DNA from: Gloeomargaritales cyanobacterium VI4D9
Lineage (GTDB): Bacteria > Cyanobacteriota > Cyanobacteriia > Gloeomargaritales > Gloeomargaritaceae
Assembly (NCBI GenBank): GCA_927797885.1
Contig: OV696605.1
Location: forward strand, 719,157 to 783,156
Direction: 5' to 3'
DNA length: 64,000 bases
Position numbers and translations under genes: made by a program. The notes beneath the pieces are model-generated. The model saw nothing but the letters and a program-made list of their open reading frames with translations, was not told the DNA's origin and made no database searches. Of this stretch, positions 27,601-36,800 are shown piece by piece. Position 1 is the first letter of the stretch, and each line of letters starts with the position of its first letter.

Positions 27601-28558
27601 GCGTGATATTCCGAGCTGTCCCGAAGGTATTCCCAGCCAAATCCGTTGGCAGTGCGGTAGCCGAGGCGGTGAGGTTGTAATGGGTAGACCCACTCCCTTG
27701 CCGCACCTCGATAAAGTAAGTACCCGCATTCAACTCCTGAGTAATGCTTTCCGAGGCAGTTCCGGTTCTCCAATCCCAAGCCAGCCAACGCCCGTTAGCA
27801 TCGAGTAAACCCAACTGGGCATCCGCACTCAAGCCCGTCAGGGACAAATTGACAGTGCTGGTCTGAGTCAAGGTGAACCGATAGTAATCTAGGGTATCCG
27901 TGCTACCCACCCAGTCCGTGAAAGTCGTGGGGGTCGAACCTAAAGTGATATTCCGGGCTGTCGCAAAGGTGTTTCCAGCAAAATCACTCGAAAGTTCCAC
28001 AGACTTAGCTTGCCCGTTCAGCCAAAGAAGCCCTTGGTCTTGCTCTTGACTAATCCGAGATAAATCTGCTTCGTTGGGATTTACCCCAAAGGCTAAATGA
28101 CGAGCCAGTTCGCCCTCATCCCCAGGGGTATCGTCCCCCACTAAACTATCCAACCAGTGGAAGGTCTCCTCAATCAAAACCCCGGTCGCCCCAAACATAC
28201 AATCATCTGCCCCATTCGCCAGGAGCGCATCAGACAAATAAATCGTTTGGTTAGTTTGACTGTAGGCACCAAAAGCCCCTCCCAGCACCGCCGCATCTAA
28301 AATTTGGAGCTTGGGAAAGATAGAAAAATCACCAACTGCCCACTGGGAACGAATCGCCTGGATTTCCGCGGTATTGGCTTTTTCCCCGAATACCCGAGTA
28401 AACAAATCATCACTGCTGGCAATGGCTTGCAAGCGGGTTTGCACAGGACTCAACAAATCACCATTCAGTGCCCCAGGAGCCGCATTGAAGCTATTGTTAG
28501 TAATAGTATTTGTGTTCGGCTCTAAGGGCAAAACTGTATTTTGAGAGGTGGACAGCAT
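24623..28558 (-). CDS. Calpain-like (C2) cysteine protease with PPC and Calx-beta repeats
   Basis: 1311 residues from the ATG at 28558 (AGGAG ten bases upstream); a longer frame adds 42 unlikely residues. An N-terminal region contains EETFHWLDS and GDEGELA, a segment seen before repeat domains in large cyanobacterial proteins. Four PPC domains (about 185-640, each with DYYRFTL and GTYFIEVRQGSG) come next. Two Calx-beta repeats (about 650-895, VTIQATDAEAAETNLGQTPN and VTILDND ends) follow, then a C-terminal calpain domain. The catalytic triad is visible: Cys1062 (QGTLGDCYFLAAL), His1256 (PSHEYVILG) and Asn1274 (NPWGST). No Sec signal is seen. The acidic calcium-binding repeats and the divergent type I exporter suggest secretion by that route. 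Confidence 0.85.
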   Translation of the reverse strand: MLSTSQNTVLPLEPNTNTITNNSFNAAPGALNGDLLSPVQTRLQAIASSDDLFTRVFGEKANTAEIQAIRSQWAVGDFSIFPKLQILDAAVLGGAFGAYSQTNQTIYLSDALLANGADDCMFGATGVLIEETFHWLDSLVGDDTPGDEGELARHLAFGVNPNEADLSRISQEQDQGLLWLNGQAKSVELSSDFAGNTFATARNITLGSTPTTFTDWVGSTDTLDYYRFTLTQTSTVNLSLTGLSADAQLGLLDANGRWLAWDWRTGTASESITQELNAGTYFIEVRQGSGSTHYNLTASATALPTDLAGNTFGTARNITLGTTPTTFTDWVGSRDTLDYYRFTLNQASVVNLSLTGLSADAQLGLLDANGRWLAWDWRTGTASESITQELNAGTYFIEVRQGSGSTHYNLTASATALPTDLAGNTFGTARNITLGTTPTTFTDWVGSRDTLDYYRFTLNQASVVNLSLTGLSADAQLGLLDANGRWLAWDWRTGTASESITQELNAGTYFIEVRQGSGSTHYNLTASATALPTDLAGNTFGTARNITLGTTPTTFTDWVGSRDTLDYYRFTLNQASVVNLSLTGLSADAQLGLLDANGRWLAWDWRTGTASESITRELNAGTYFIEVRQGSGSTHYNLNASATPILPVVTIQATDAEAAETNLGQTPNPGRFTLTRTGSTTHALTVNYSIGGTAIGGTGSNADYTIGGTSTSVNFTNRMGTVTFAAGASTAFIDINPINDSEFEDPETVILTLVNNSNYLVGTSNRATVTILDNDLPTVTIQATDAEAAETNLGQTPNPGRFTLTRTGSTTNALTVNYSIGGTATNGSDFNNLTGTVTFAAGASTVDILVNPIDDTLVEPSETVILTLLGSSTYQIGTSNTATVTILDNDVFPGDWFSQNLRDERLITTTRELALDGILCRNDMISIFRDVQDGGVIDATEFNDLRTIVENATHFNMPDYVRVLSRKVVIGDQANKRFNIWQPSATDPNTLNFVEDVPLGDLAEGASDTHMERLIGKWFLGQDRPTAHAGATMQLRLAQGSLFGTDNQISYADIDQGTLGDCYFLAALGSVAHQQPNTIRNMFIDNGDWTFTVRLYAQRNGQVGDVDYVTVDRFLPFNVSFWKNGRYHTNQRYAAHDNGTLGIWVALAEKAYAQIAQSGRIQQPEIGGASTNTYENIVGGWGYRALPSITGTNGQYFSDIYAEYDNTDDPRSGIFPSISQISTWLASGKAVTAGTIPDPNPNDNWVPTTQGIVPSHEYVILGVNAVTNTLTLYNPWGSTPLPGELGHGDINGMRNISYADFKFNFNMVSVA
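26769..27794. repeat. Three tandem 342-bp units within the calpain-like gene
   Basis: Units start near 26769, 27111 and 27453 and are almost identical in DNA. Even the antisense frames translate identically. Each encodes one PPC domain of 114 residues. A fourth, diverged unit follows toward 27990. The near identity implies recent duplication or gene conversion. Confidence 0.9.
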
Positions 28559-28774
28559 AACCGATTTACTCCTTTCGTGGACTGTGTTTTTTCGCAGGTA
28601 AAACCCTACTAAACCTAATCTAAAGCCATCTATTTGGGGGATAAGTGATCCACCCGAGCGATAACAGGTGATGAGGATCACCAAGGATAAGTTTTAGGGT
28701 TGAATTAGTGGGATTGCTATTGCTCTTGCCTGACCTCTAGAAGCGCAATAAAATAGGAGAATTAGTCATCAAGG

Positions 28775-29518
28775 ATGGATGTGGTCACAGAAACGGCGGT
28801 TTTGCAGGTCGGGGAACGGGTTTTTACAGCGGCAGAGTTGATTCAGACGCTGGCAGAACATCAATTGTTCATCCCCCTCATTCAGGGAATTGTGACGGAG
28901 CAAGCCTTGCGAGAAATACCCTGCACACCGGAGGAAGAGGCGCAATGGCTACAGGAATTTTGGCAACAACAGCAGGCACTCACCCCCCAACAGCAACAGG
29001 CGTGGTTGACCCGTCATGGCCTGACCCCGGAACAGGTGGTACGGGTGGCGAGCCGTCCTCATCGGTTAGAGCGGTTCAAGCAGGCCACTTGGGGAGATGA
29101 GGTAGAAAGTTATTTTCTGAAGCGTAAAAGCCATCTCGACCGAATTGTATATTCCCTCCTGCGTACCCGGGAATTTGGCATGGCTCAAGAACTCTACTTT
29201 CGCATCAGCGAAGGGGAACAGCCTTTTGCGGAAGTAGCCAAGCAATTTTCCCAAGGAACAGAAGCCAATACGGGCGGGCTGATTGGACCGGTGCCCCTAG
29301 GCAAGTTGCATCCGAGCCTGAGCCGTCTGCTCTCGGTCAGCCAACCGGGGCAGGTTTGGCCACCAGTGCAGTTGGGGAACTGGTGGGTGGTGGTGCGGTT
29401 GGAACAACTTTTGCCAGCGCAATTGGATGACGCTACCCGGCAACACCTATTGGATGAACTCTTCCAAAATTGGTTGGATACCCAAGTTAGTCAGGTTTGT
29501 TCAGGACAAGTGCTATGA
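28775..29518 (+). CDS. Parvulin-type peptidyl-prolyl isomerase of the secretion operon
   Basis: 247 residues without a signal peptide. The N-terminal 110 residues are a SurA/PrsA-like helical chaperone domain (Gln-rich WLQEFWQQQQALTPQQQQAW). Residues about 135-225 form a PpiC rotamase domain: FRISEGEQPFAEVAKQFSQG, then ANTGGLIGPVPLGKL. Similar genes sit in front of HlyB-type exporters in cyanobacteria, where they probably help fold or hold the substrate. The stop overlaps the exporter start (ATGA). The start lies 216 bp from the divergent protease gene. Confidence 0.8.
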   Translation: MDVVTETAVLQVGERVFTAAELIQTLAEHQLFIPLIQGIVTEQALREIPCTPEEEAQWLQEFWQQQQALTPQQQQAWLTRHGLTPEQVVRVASRPHRLERFKQATWGDEVESYFLKRKSHLDRIVYSLLRTREFGMAQELYFRISEGEQPFAEVAKQFSQGTEANTGGLIGPVPLGKLHPSLSRLLSVSQPGQVWPPVQLGNWWVVVRLEQLLPAQLDDATRQHLLDELFQNWLDTQVSQVCSGQVL

Positions 29519-32430
29519 CATCATTCCCAGATTTTTTGCACAGCCACCCCCTGCTCCAAACCTTGCCAGCTTCCGTGCAGGAACAGGTAATCGGGCAGGT
29601 GCAGGGCTGGAAGTACCGCATGGGGCAACCCCTGACGGTGGCGAACCAAATACCAGACCATGTGATTATTTTGTACCAAGGGGTAGTGCGTTCTTTATTT
29701 TTAGACCCCCGCAGTCAGAAGTTAGTAACCTTGGAGCGGTTGGCACCCGGGGCGGTGGTGGGGTGGTTGGGGGTACTGCGCCAACAGGCCTGTGAGACGG
29801 TGATGGCCGCTGAGGAAACGATTGGGTTAACCATCCCTGCGGGTGTGTTTCGGGAACTGTGGCAGACCCAACCGGCTTTTCGAGATTACTTCAGCCAAGC
29901 GCCGACGACGGTGGAACGGGCAGAATTAATTCGTGGGGCGTTGGCAGAACGGGCAGAGCAGACGGTGAAAATACCGTTACGGGAGTGGGTGCGCCAGTTG
30001 GACGTGAAACTCATTACCTTGCCGCCGGGGCCGCTGGTGTTGCCAGAGATTCCTGAATGCCGGTGGTGGGTGAGTTTGGGGCAGGTGGGGGAGTATGGCT
30101 CGCAATCGTGGGTGGATGAACCAACAGCACCGTTGCGGGTGGAATGCCCCAGTCGGTTGTTGGGGGTGGTGGGAGAAATCATACCGGCGTTGCCAACCGA
30201 GAACATTGTGGTTCCCCCAACATCAGGTTCCTTGCCGGAGTTGCCCTATGCGCCGGGGTTGGCGGGTCAAGCGGGGGTCAGTTCCACCCGTGCTGATTAC
30301 CCCTATGTGCGGGGGGAAGGGGAAATGGGCGGGGCTTTGGCCTGCTTGCAGATGGTCGCCAAGTGGTTCCAAATGCCGTTTCGGCGGGAACTGTTGCGGC
30401 GGGTGTTGGAGAGTCGCCAACAGCCAATGGGCGGTATCACGCAGCAGTTAATGGGGGCGGTGGTGCAGTTGATGGGCATGGATACCCAGCTTTTGCAGGT
30501 GCCGAGCGCCCTGGTAACTCGGGTGGAAGCACCGGCTTTGATGCAATGGCAGGGGCAATGGGTGGTGCTGTTTGCCATTTCACCCCAGGAATTGGTGCTA
30601 GGAGTGCCAGAACAGGGGATTCTGCGGCGGCGACCGTCCGAGTGGGTGACTACGGTGGGGGATGAAGTGACCCTGTTGACCCTAAAAAAGACGGCGCACA
30701 CGCCCCAAGCCCGATTTGGCCTCAGTTGGTTTTGGCCGTCCATTTGGCGGTACCGGCGGGTGTTACTGGAAGTGTTGGTGGCTTCGTTTTTTGTGCAGTT
30801 GTTTAGCCTAGCCAACCCGTTGATGATTCAAATCATTATTGACAAAGTGCTGGTACAAAATAGCATCAGTACCTTGAATGTTTTGGGAATTTTGCTGATT
30901 GGTGTGGCGGTCGCAGAAGCAGTTTTAAGTGCCCTCCGTACCTATTTATTTGTAGATACTACGAATCGAATGGATATGGCTTTGGGCACGGAGGTGATTG
31001 ACCATTTGTTGCGGTTGCCTTTGCGCTATTACGAACGCCGCCCGGTGGGGGAACTGGCCACTCGCATTAATGAATTGGAGCAGATTCGGCAATTTTTAAC
31101 GGGTACAGCGTTAACGGTGGTGCTGGATGCGGTGTTTTCCGTTGTGTATATCGTGGTCATGGTGATTTACAGTTGGTTGCTGACTTTAATTGCCCTGGCG
31201 ACCGTACCTTTGTTTGCCCTGTTGACGGTTTTGGCGGCACCGATTATCCGGCGACAATTACGGACAAAGGCGGAACGCAATGCGGAAACCCAAGCCCATA
31301 TTGTAGAAGTATTATCGGGGATTCAAACCGTCAAAGCCCAGAATTTAGAATTAAATTCCCGCTGGCAATGGCAGAGCCGCTATGCCCGCTATGTGAGTGC
31401 GGGTTTTCAAACAGTCGTGACCTCGACGACCGCTGGTGCTATGAGTCAATTTTTGAACCAATTATCGGGGTTATTATTGCTGTGGGTGGGGGCATTTTTG
31501 GTACTCAAAGGGGAATTGACCCTGGGGCAATTAATTGCCTTTCGGATTATTGCCAGTTACACCACCAGCCCCCTGTTGCGGTTGGTGCAGTTGTGGCAAA
31601 ACTTTCAGGAAACGGCACTCTCGTTGGAACGGTTAGCCGACATTGTGGATACGCCGCAGGAGGTGGATGAAACAGACCGCCAGAATATTCCTATGCCGCC
31701 GATTGTGGGGGCAATTCGATTTGAGGAAGTGAATTTCCGGTTTAACCCCAACAGTCCCCTGCAATTGGTGAATGTGTCGGTGGAGATTGCGCCGGGGACG
31801 TTTGTGGGCATTGTGGGGCAAAGTGGGGCAGGTAAAAGCACCTTAACTAAACTGATTGCCCGGTTGTATGCGCCGGAATCGGGGCGCATTTTTATTGATA
31901 ACTACGACATTGCCAAAGTAGATTTATATTCCCTGCGGCAACAGATTGGCATGGTGTTGCAAGAGCCGCTGTTGTTTGATGGAACGGTGCAGGACAATAT
32001 TGCCCAAGCCAACCCGGATATGCCGGTGGAAGCGATTATTGAGGCGGCCAAGATTGCCTGTGCCCACGACTTTATCATGGGTTTGCCCCAGGGGTACAAT
32101 ACCCGGGTGGGGGAGCGAGGTAGTGCCCTATCGGGGGGGCAACGGCAACGGGTGGCACTGGCGCGGGTGTTGGTGCAACAGCCCCGGTTGTTGATTTTGG
32201 ATGAGGCGACGAGTGCCTTGGATTACGACACGGAATATCAGGTGTGTCAAAATTTAGCCAAGGCCTTGCAGGGACGCACCGTGTTGTTTGTTACCCACCG
32301 CTTGGCCACCATTCGCCATGCCGACCGGATACTGGTGATGGAGCAGGGTAAAATCGTGGAGGATGGCACCCACGAGGAGTTGTGCGAATTGAAAGGTCGT
32401 TACTATACCCTTTATCAGAAGCAGAAATGA
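29515..32430 (+). CDS. HlyB-type peptidase-like/ABC exporter with N-terminal cyclic nucleotide-binding domain
   Basis: 971 residues, starting at the ATG that overlaps the previous stop. Residues about 5-120 form a CRP-like cyclic nucleotide-binding fold. Residues about 255-390 form a C39-like domain in which the catalytic Cys is missing (GEMGGALACL in place of DCGxxCL), so it should bind rather than cut substrate. The six-helix export domain spans about 400-690. The ATPase has Walker A GQSGAGKST (about 766), the signature LSGGQRQR (about 872) and Walker B LLILDEATSALD. The layout matches the HlyB-like exporter of Synechocystis (sll1180 type) that serves large surface proteins. Confidence 0.9.
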   Translation: MTSFPDFLHSHPLLQTLPASVQEQVIGQVQGWKYRMGQPLTVANQIPDHVIILYQGVVRSLFLDPRSQKLVTLERLAPGAVVGWLGVLRQQACETVMAAEETIGLTIPAGVFRELWQTQPAFRDYFSQAPTTVERAELIRGALAERAEQTVKIPLREWVRQLDVKLITLPPGPLVLPEIPECRWWVSLGQVGEYGSQSWVDEPTAPLRVECPSRLLGVVGEIIPALPTENIVVPPTSGSLPELPYAPGLAGQAGVSSTRADYPYVRGEGEMGGALACLQMVAKWFQMPFRRELLRRVLESRQQPMGGITQQLMGAVVQLMGMDTQLLQVPSALVTRVEAPALMQWQGQWVVLFAISPQELVLGVPEQGILRRRPSEWVTTVGDEVTLLTLKKTAHTPQARFGLSWFWPSIWRYRRVLLEVLVASFFVQLFSLANPLMIQIIIDKVLVQNSISTLNVLGILLIGVAVAEAVLSALRTYLFVDTTNRMDMALGTEVIDHLLRLPLRYYERRPVGELATRINELEQIRQFLTGTALTVVLDAVFSVVYIVVMVIYSWLLTLIALATVPLFALLTVLAAPIIRRQLRTKAERNAETQAHIVEVLSGIQTVKAQNLELNSRWQWQSRYARYVSAGFQTVVTSTTAGAMSQFLNQLSGLLLLWVGAFLVLKGELTLGQLIAFRIIASYTTSPLLRLVQLWQNFQETALSLERLADIVDTPQEVDETDRQNIPMPPIVGAIRFEEVNFRFNPNSPLQLVNVSVEIAPGTFVGIVGQSGAGKSTLTKLIARLYAPESGRIFIDNYDIAKVDLYSLRQQIGMVLQEPLLFDGTVQDNIAQANPDMPVEAIIEAAKIACAHDFIMGLPQGYNTRVGERGSALSGGQRQRVALARVLVQQPRLLILDEATSALDYDTEYQVCQNLAKALQGRTVLFVTHRLATIRHADRILVMEQGKIVEDGTHEELCELKGRYYTLYQKQK

Positions 32431-33722
32431 AGAAATCAATGCCAGGGGGTACGGCGTTTGACCAGCCGGTGGTGTTGCGCCAACCGGGCATCTGGTCGCA
32501 TGTGATTGTGTGGTCGCTGGTGGGCAGTGCGACGGGGGTGGTGCTGTGGGCGGCGTTTGCCCCCTTGGAACAGGCGGTGCAGGCGCAGGGAGTGTTGGAA
32601 CCTGCGGGGGAGGTCAAGGAGGTGCGGGCACCCTTGAGCGGGGTGGTGCGGGCGGTGTATGTGCGGGAAGGGCAACCCGTGACGCAGGGGCAACTGCTGT
32701 TTACTTTAGACCCACGGGCGAACGAGGCGGAATTGGCGGCCAGTCGGCGAGTGCGGGACAATCTGACTGCGGAAAATCGGATATACCGGGCGTTGCTGAC
32801 AGGGGTAGGGCAGTTGACGGCCTTAACGCCGGAGCAACAAGCAACGTTGCAAGAGAGTCAGCGGGAATTGTTAAGCCGGTTGCAGGCGGCGCAAGCACGC
32901 ATCCGGCAATTACAGGAGCAGTTACGACAAAATAACATTCTGCTGGCGAGCAAACAAGCAGTGTTGGCAAGCAATAAGGTGTTGCTGGAAGATTTGAAAA
33001 CCTTAGTGGAAGAAGGGGGATTAGCACGCATCCAGTACATCCAGTTACAGCAAACCGTACTGGAACAGGAGGGGGAAGTCCAGCGGTTGCGGAGCGAACA
33101 ACCCCGGATTGCCAGCAGTATCCAGCAGGCACAAGCGGAGATGAACAATACCCTAGCAGTCACCCGGCGGGATTTGTTATTGAAAATCAGTGACAATGAG
33201 CGGCGGATTGCGGAATTAACCCGACAATTAGAGCAGGCACAGGTCGCTCAACAATATCAGGAAGTACGATCCCCCGCCAGCGGAGTTGTGTTTGAGTTGC
33301 AACCGCATACACCGGGATTTGTGGCGAATGTAAATGATGTGCGTCCCTTGTTGAAAATAGTGCCGACAAATAACTTGATAGGAGAAGTGTACATCACAAA
33401 TAAAGATATTGGTTTTGTGGCACCGGGGATGGAAGTGGATGTGCGGATTGATTCCTTTCCCTTTAGTGAATTTGGGGATGTGAAGGGGAAATTGGTGCAG
33501 ATTGGGGCAGATGCTTTACCGCCGGATAACACCTACAATTTTTTCCGGTTTCCGGCACGGATTGAACTCGCCTCCCAAACCATGCGGGTGAACCAGCGGG
33601 TAGTGCCTTTGCAATCTGGGATGAGCATCACAGCCAATATCCGCACCCGGAACCGCACGGTGTTGAGCATTTTCACCGATTTATTTACCCGCCAAACCGA
33701 GGGGTTGCGCTATGTGCGTTAG
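32427..33722 (+). CDS. HlyD-family periplasmic adaptor of a type I secretion system
   Basis: 431 residues. One N-terminal membrane helix (about 25-48) is followed by a biotinyl-lipoyl-like half motif (APLSGVVRAVYVREGQPVTQ), a long coiled coil (about 110-280, Gln/Glu/Arg-rich), the second lipoyl half (EVRSPASGVVFELQ) and a beta-barrel region ending near the C terminus. It bridges the ABC exporter and an outer-membrane TolC protein, which is not encoded here. The start overlaps the exporter stop (ATGA), completing the operon. An in-frame upstream start at 32382 would overlap the exporter more and is not favoured. Confidence 0.9.
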   Translation: MKKSMPGGTAFDQPVVLRQPGIWSHVIVWSLVGSATGVVLWAAFAPLEQAVQAQGVLEPAGEVKEVRAPLSGVVRAVYVREGQPVTQGQLLFTLDPRANEAELAASRRVRDNLTAENRIYRALLTGVGQLTALTPEQQATLQESQRELLSRLQAAQARIRQLQEQLRQNNILLASKQAVLASNKVLLEDLKTLVEEGGLARIQYIQLQQTVLEQEGEVQRLRSEQPRIASSIQQAQAEMNNTLAVTRRDLLLKISDNERRIAELTRQLEQAQVAQQYQEVRSPASGVVFELQPHTPGFVANVNDVRPLLKIVPTNNLIGEVYITNKDIGFVAPGMEVDVRIDSFPFSEFGDVKGKLVQIGADALPPDNTYNFFRFPARIELASQTMRVNQRVVPLQSGMSITANIRTRNRTVLSIFTDLFTRQTEGLRYVR

Positions 33723-33807
33723 GTGGGCAAACTGCGGTAATGCCGCTCACTTTTTGTCTGGGAACCTAGGTATAGAATAAGGGCAAGTCACCAAGGAACA
33801 GCGAACG

Positions 33808-36800
33808 ATGAAGGGCAGGCAGATTGTCGGGTGGGCGTTGGCGGCGAGTGTCCTGGTTGGGGTGCCGGTGGAGGGTGTTATGTATCCGTCCCTGCCTGTG
33901 CTAGCTCAGCGCAATCAGGGGGCTAATTTTGAGGCGTTGCTTAAGCGAGCAGTGGAACTCACTCAGCAGGGGAGATATGCCGAAGCGGAGCCGCTGTATG
34001 AACGGGTGTTAACAATCCTGAATCAAGAACTGCCCAAATTAAGTCCACAGCAACAACAGGCAATTCGCAGTCAAGTACAAACCCTTGTTGCCTTAGCAGG
34101 TATAAATAGGGGACTACTCTATACCTCACAAGGGCGAGATGCGGAAGCTAGACAAATTTTGGCAGAGAGTACTGGACTGTTAGAACAGGCTTTGGGGCGA
34201 AACCATCCCGATGTTCTGAAAATACGGCAGGCAATTGCCACCTACGCCCAACAACAAAAACAAACGCCTTCAAACAGCCCGCCAGTTTCCAGCCAGCGCA
34301 CCACCGTACCGTCATCTGCATTGCAAGAGGCAGAGCGGTTGAACGAGTTAGGAATTGAGCAATCTCAAAAAGGGCAATATGCGCAAGCACAACAGTCATT
34401 TGAGCGCAGTTTGGCGATAAGGGAACAAGCCCTGGGCAAAAACCACCCGGATGTGGCTCAATCCCTCCACAACTTGGCGTGGTTGTATCAAGTCCAAGGA
34501 CAATACCAGAAAGCGGAGCCGTTGTACCAGCGCAGTTTGGCGATCAAAGAACAAGCCCTGGGCAAAAACCACCCGGATGTGGCTCAATCCCTCAACAACT
34601 TGGCGGGGTTGTATCAAGCCCAAGGGCAATACCAGAAAGCAGAGCCGTTGTACCAGCGCAGTTTGGCGATAAGGGAACAAGCCCTGGGCAAAAACCACCC
34701 GGATGTGGCATCCTCCCTCAACAACTTGGCGGTGTTGTATCAAGTCCAAGGGCAATACCAGAAAGCGGAGCCGTTGGTCCAGCGCAGTTTGGCAATAAGC
34801 GAACAAGCCCTGGGCAAAAACCACCCGGATGTGGCTCAATCCCTCAACAACTTGGCGTTGTTGTATCAAGCCCAAGGGCAATACCAGAAAGCAGAGCCGT
34901 TGTACCAGCGCAGTTTGGCGATTTGGGAACAAGCCCTGGGCAACAACCACCCCAATGTCGCCGCGTCCCTCAACAACTTGGCGAATTTGTATCGAGTCCA
35001 AGGACAATACCAGAAAGCGGAGCCGTTGTACCAGCGCAGTTTGGCGATCAAAGAACAAGCCCTGGGCAAAAACCACCCGGATGTGGCATGCTCCCTCCAC
35101 AACTTGGCGGTGTTGTATAAAGACCAAGGGCAATACCAGAAAGCGGAGCCGTTGGTCCAGCGCAGTTTGGCGATCAGGGAACAAGCCCTGGGCAACAACC
35201 ACCCGGATGTCGCCACCTCCCTCAACAACTTGGCGGTGTTGTATTGGAAGCAAAACCAAACTGAACCCGCCTTGACCCGTTTCATCCGGGCTTTGGACAT
35301 GGAAGAAACCAACCTAGCACAAAACCTGGTCATCGGCTCGGAAGAGGATAAACGTGCCTACCTTAAGACCTTTTCTGGCACTACGAATGCAACTATCTCC
35401 TTTCATTTACAATATGCACCCACCAATCCCCAAGCGGCTCGTCTGGCACTGACCACCATCTTGCGCCGCAAGGGACGGATACTCGACACCCTCAGCCAAA
35501 ACCTGAATCGCTTGCGCCAACAACTCAGCCCCGCCGATCAAGAACGGCTTACCCGCCTGTCTGCGCTCCGTACTCAAGTTGCTCAAATCGCCTTCAACCC
35601 CAACCCCACCGACCAACAACGCCAGCAATTGCAACTCTTAAACACCCAAGCAGAACAAATTGAAACCGAACTCAACCGCAGCAGTGCCGCCTTTGCCCAA
35701 ACCACCCAGCCCGTCACCCTAGAAGCTGTCCAGAAAGCCATCCCCGCCAACGCCGCTTTGGTCGAGTTTATCCAGTACCAACCCTTCAATCCCAAAGCAC
35801 CGCTAAGTCAACGTTGGGGTTCCCCCCGCTATGCGGTTTATGTCCTCACCTCTACGGGTGAACCCCGGTTTGCGGATTTGGGCAGTGCCAGTGAGATAGA
35901 TGCCCTGGTAGCCCAGTACCGCAGTGCCACCCTCGACCCCAGGCGACCCATCAGCGAAGCTCAAGCCGCCGCCCGTACCTTGGATGCCAAAATCATGGCT
36001 CCCGTGCGGCAATTGGTGGGTAACAATGTTAACCATCTGCTCATCGCCCCCGACGGTCAACTTAATCTAGTTTCCTTCGCCGCTTTAGTGGATGAAAAAA
36101 ACCAATACCTCATCGAAAACTATCAGATTACCTACCTCACCTCCGGGCGAGATTTACTGCGTTTGCAGAATACACCTTCCAAAGCCAATCCCCCCTTGAT
36201 TGTTGCTAACCCCACCTTTGACAAACCTGGCAGTAATCCGGTGCAAATCGCCAGTGCTGACCGGGGCAATCTACGTTCGATAGATTTAGCTACCTTAAAA
36301 TTTACGCCCTTACCCGCCACAGCTATTGAAGGTGAAACCATTGCCAAGTTACTTCCTAATAGCCGGTTATTCACCCAAGCCCAGGCGACGGAAACGGTGG
36401 TAAAAAGCAGTAGCAACCCCCGGATATTGCACCTGGCGACCCACGGCTTTTTCCTCAAACCTGCCCCTAACAGTCAAGCCCAAGATGGCAGTCGGAATCT
36501 GCCAAGTGAAAATCCCTTACTGCGCTCCGGGTTAGCCTTTTCCGGGTTCAATATGCGGCAGGGGGGCGGGGATGATGGGGTATTGACCGCCTTGGAAATC
36601 ACCGGTATGGACTTACGGGGCACCCAGTTAGCGGTACTCTCCGCCTGTGAGACGGGGTTAGGAGATGTGCAGAGCGGGGAAGGGGTGTACGGATTGCGGC
36701 GGGCGTTTACATTAGCAGGAGCGCAGTCCCAGGTGATGAGCCTGTGGCGGGTGGATGACAATGCCACCAAAGATTTGATGGTGAATTACTACCAACGGCT

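Noticed and set aside
29427-29795. A 122-residue frame overlapping the parvulin/exporter junction
   Set aside because: Gly/Pro/Arg-rich out-of-frame reading of two well supported, overlapping genes.
34396-35259. A 287-residue minus-strand frame opposite the TPR repeats
   Set aside because: A periodic shadow of the TPR-coding repeat with no start context.
34407-35288. Regular 126-bp repeats that might suggest a CRISPR-like array
   Set aside because: The repeats lie in frame inside one open gene and encode TPR units; there are no unique spacers between short repeats.
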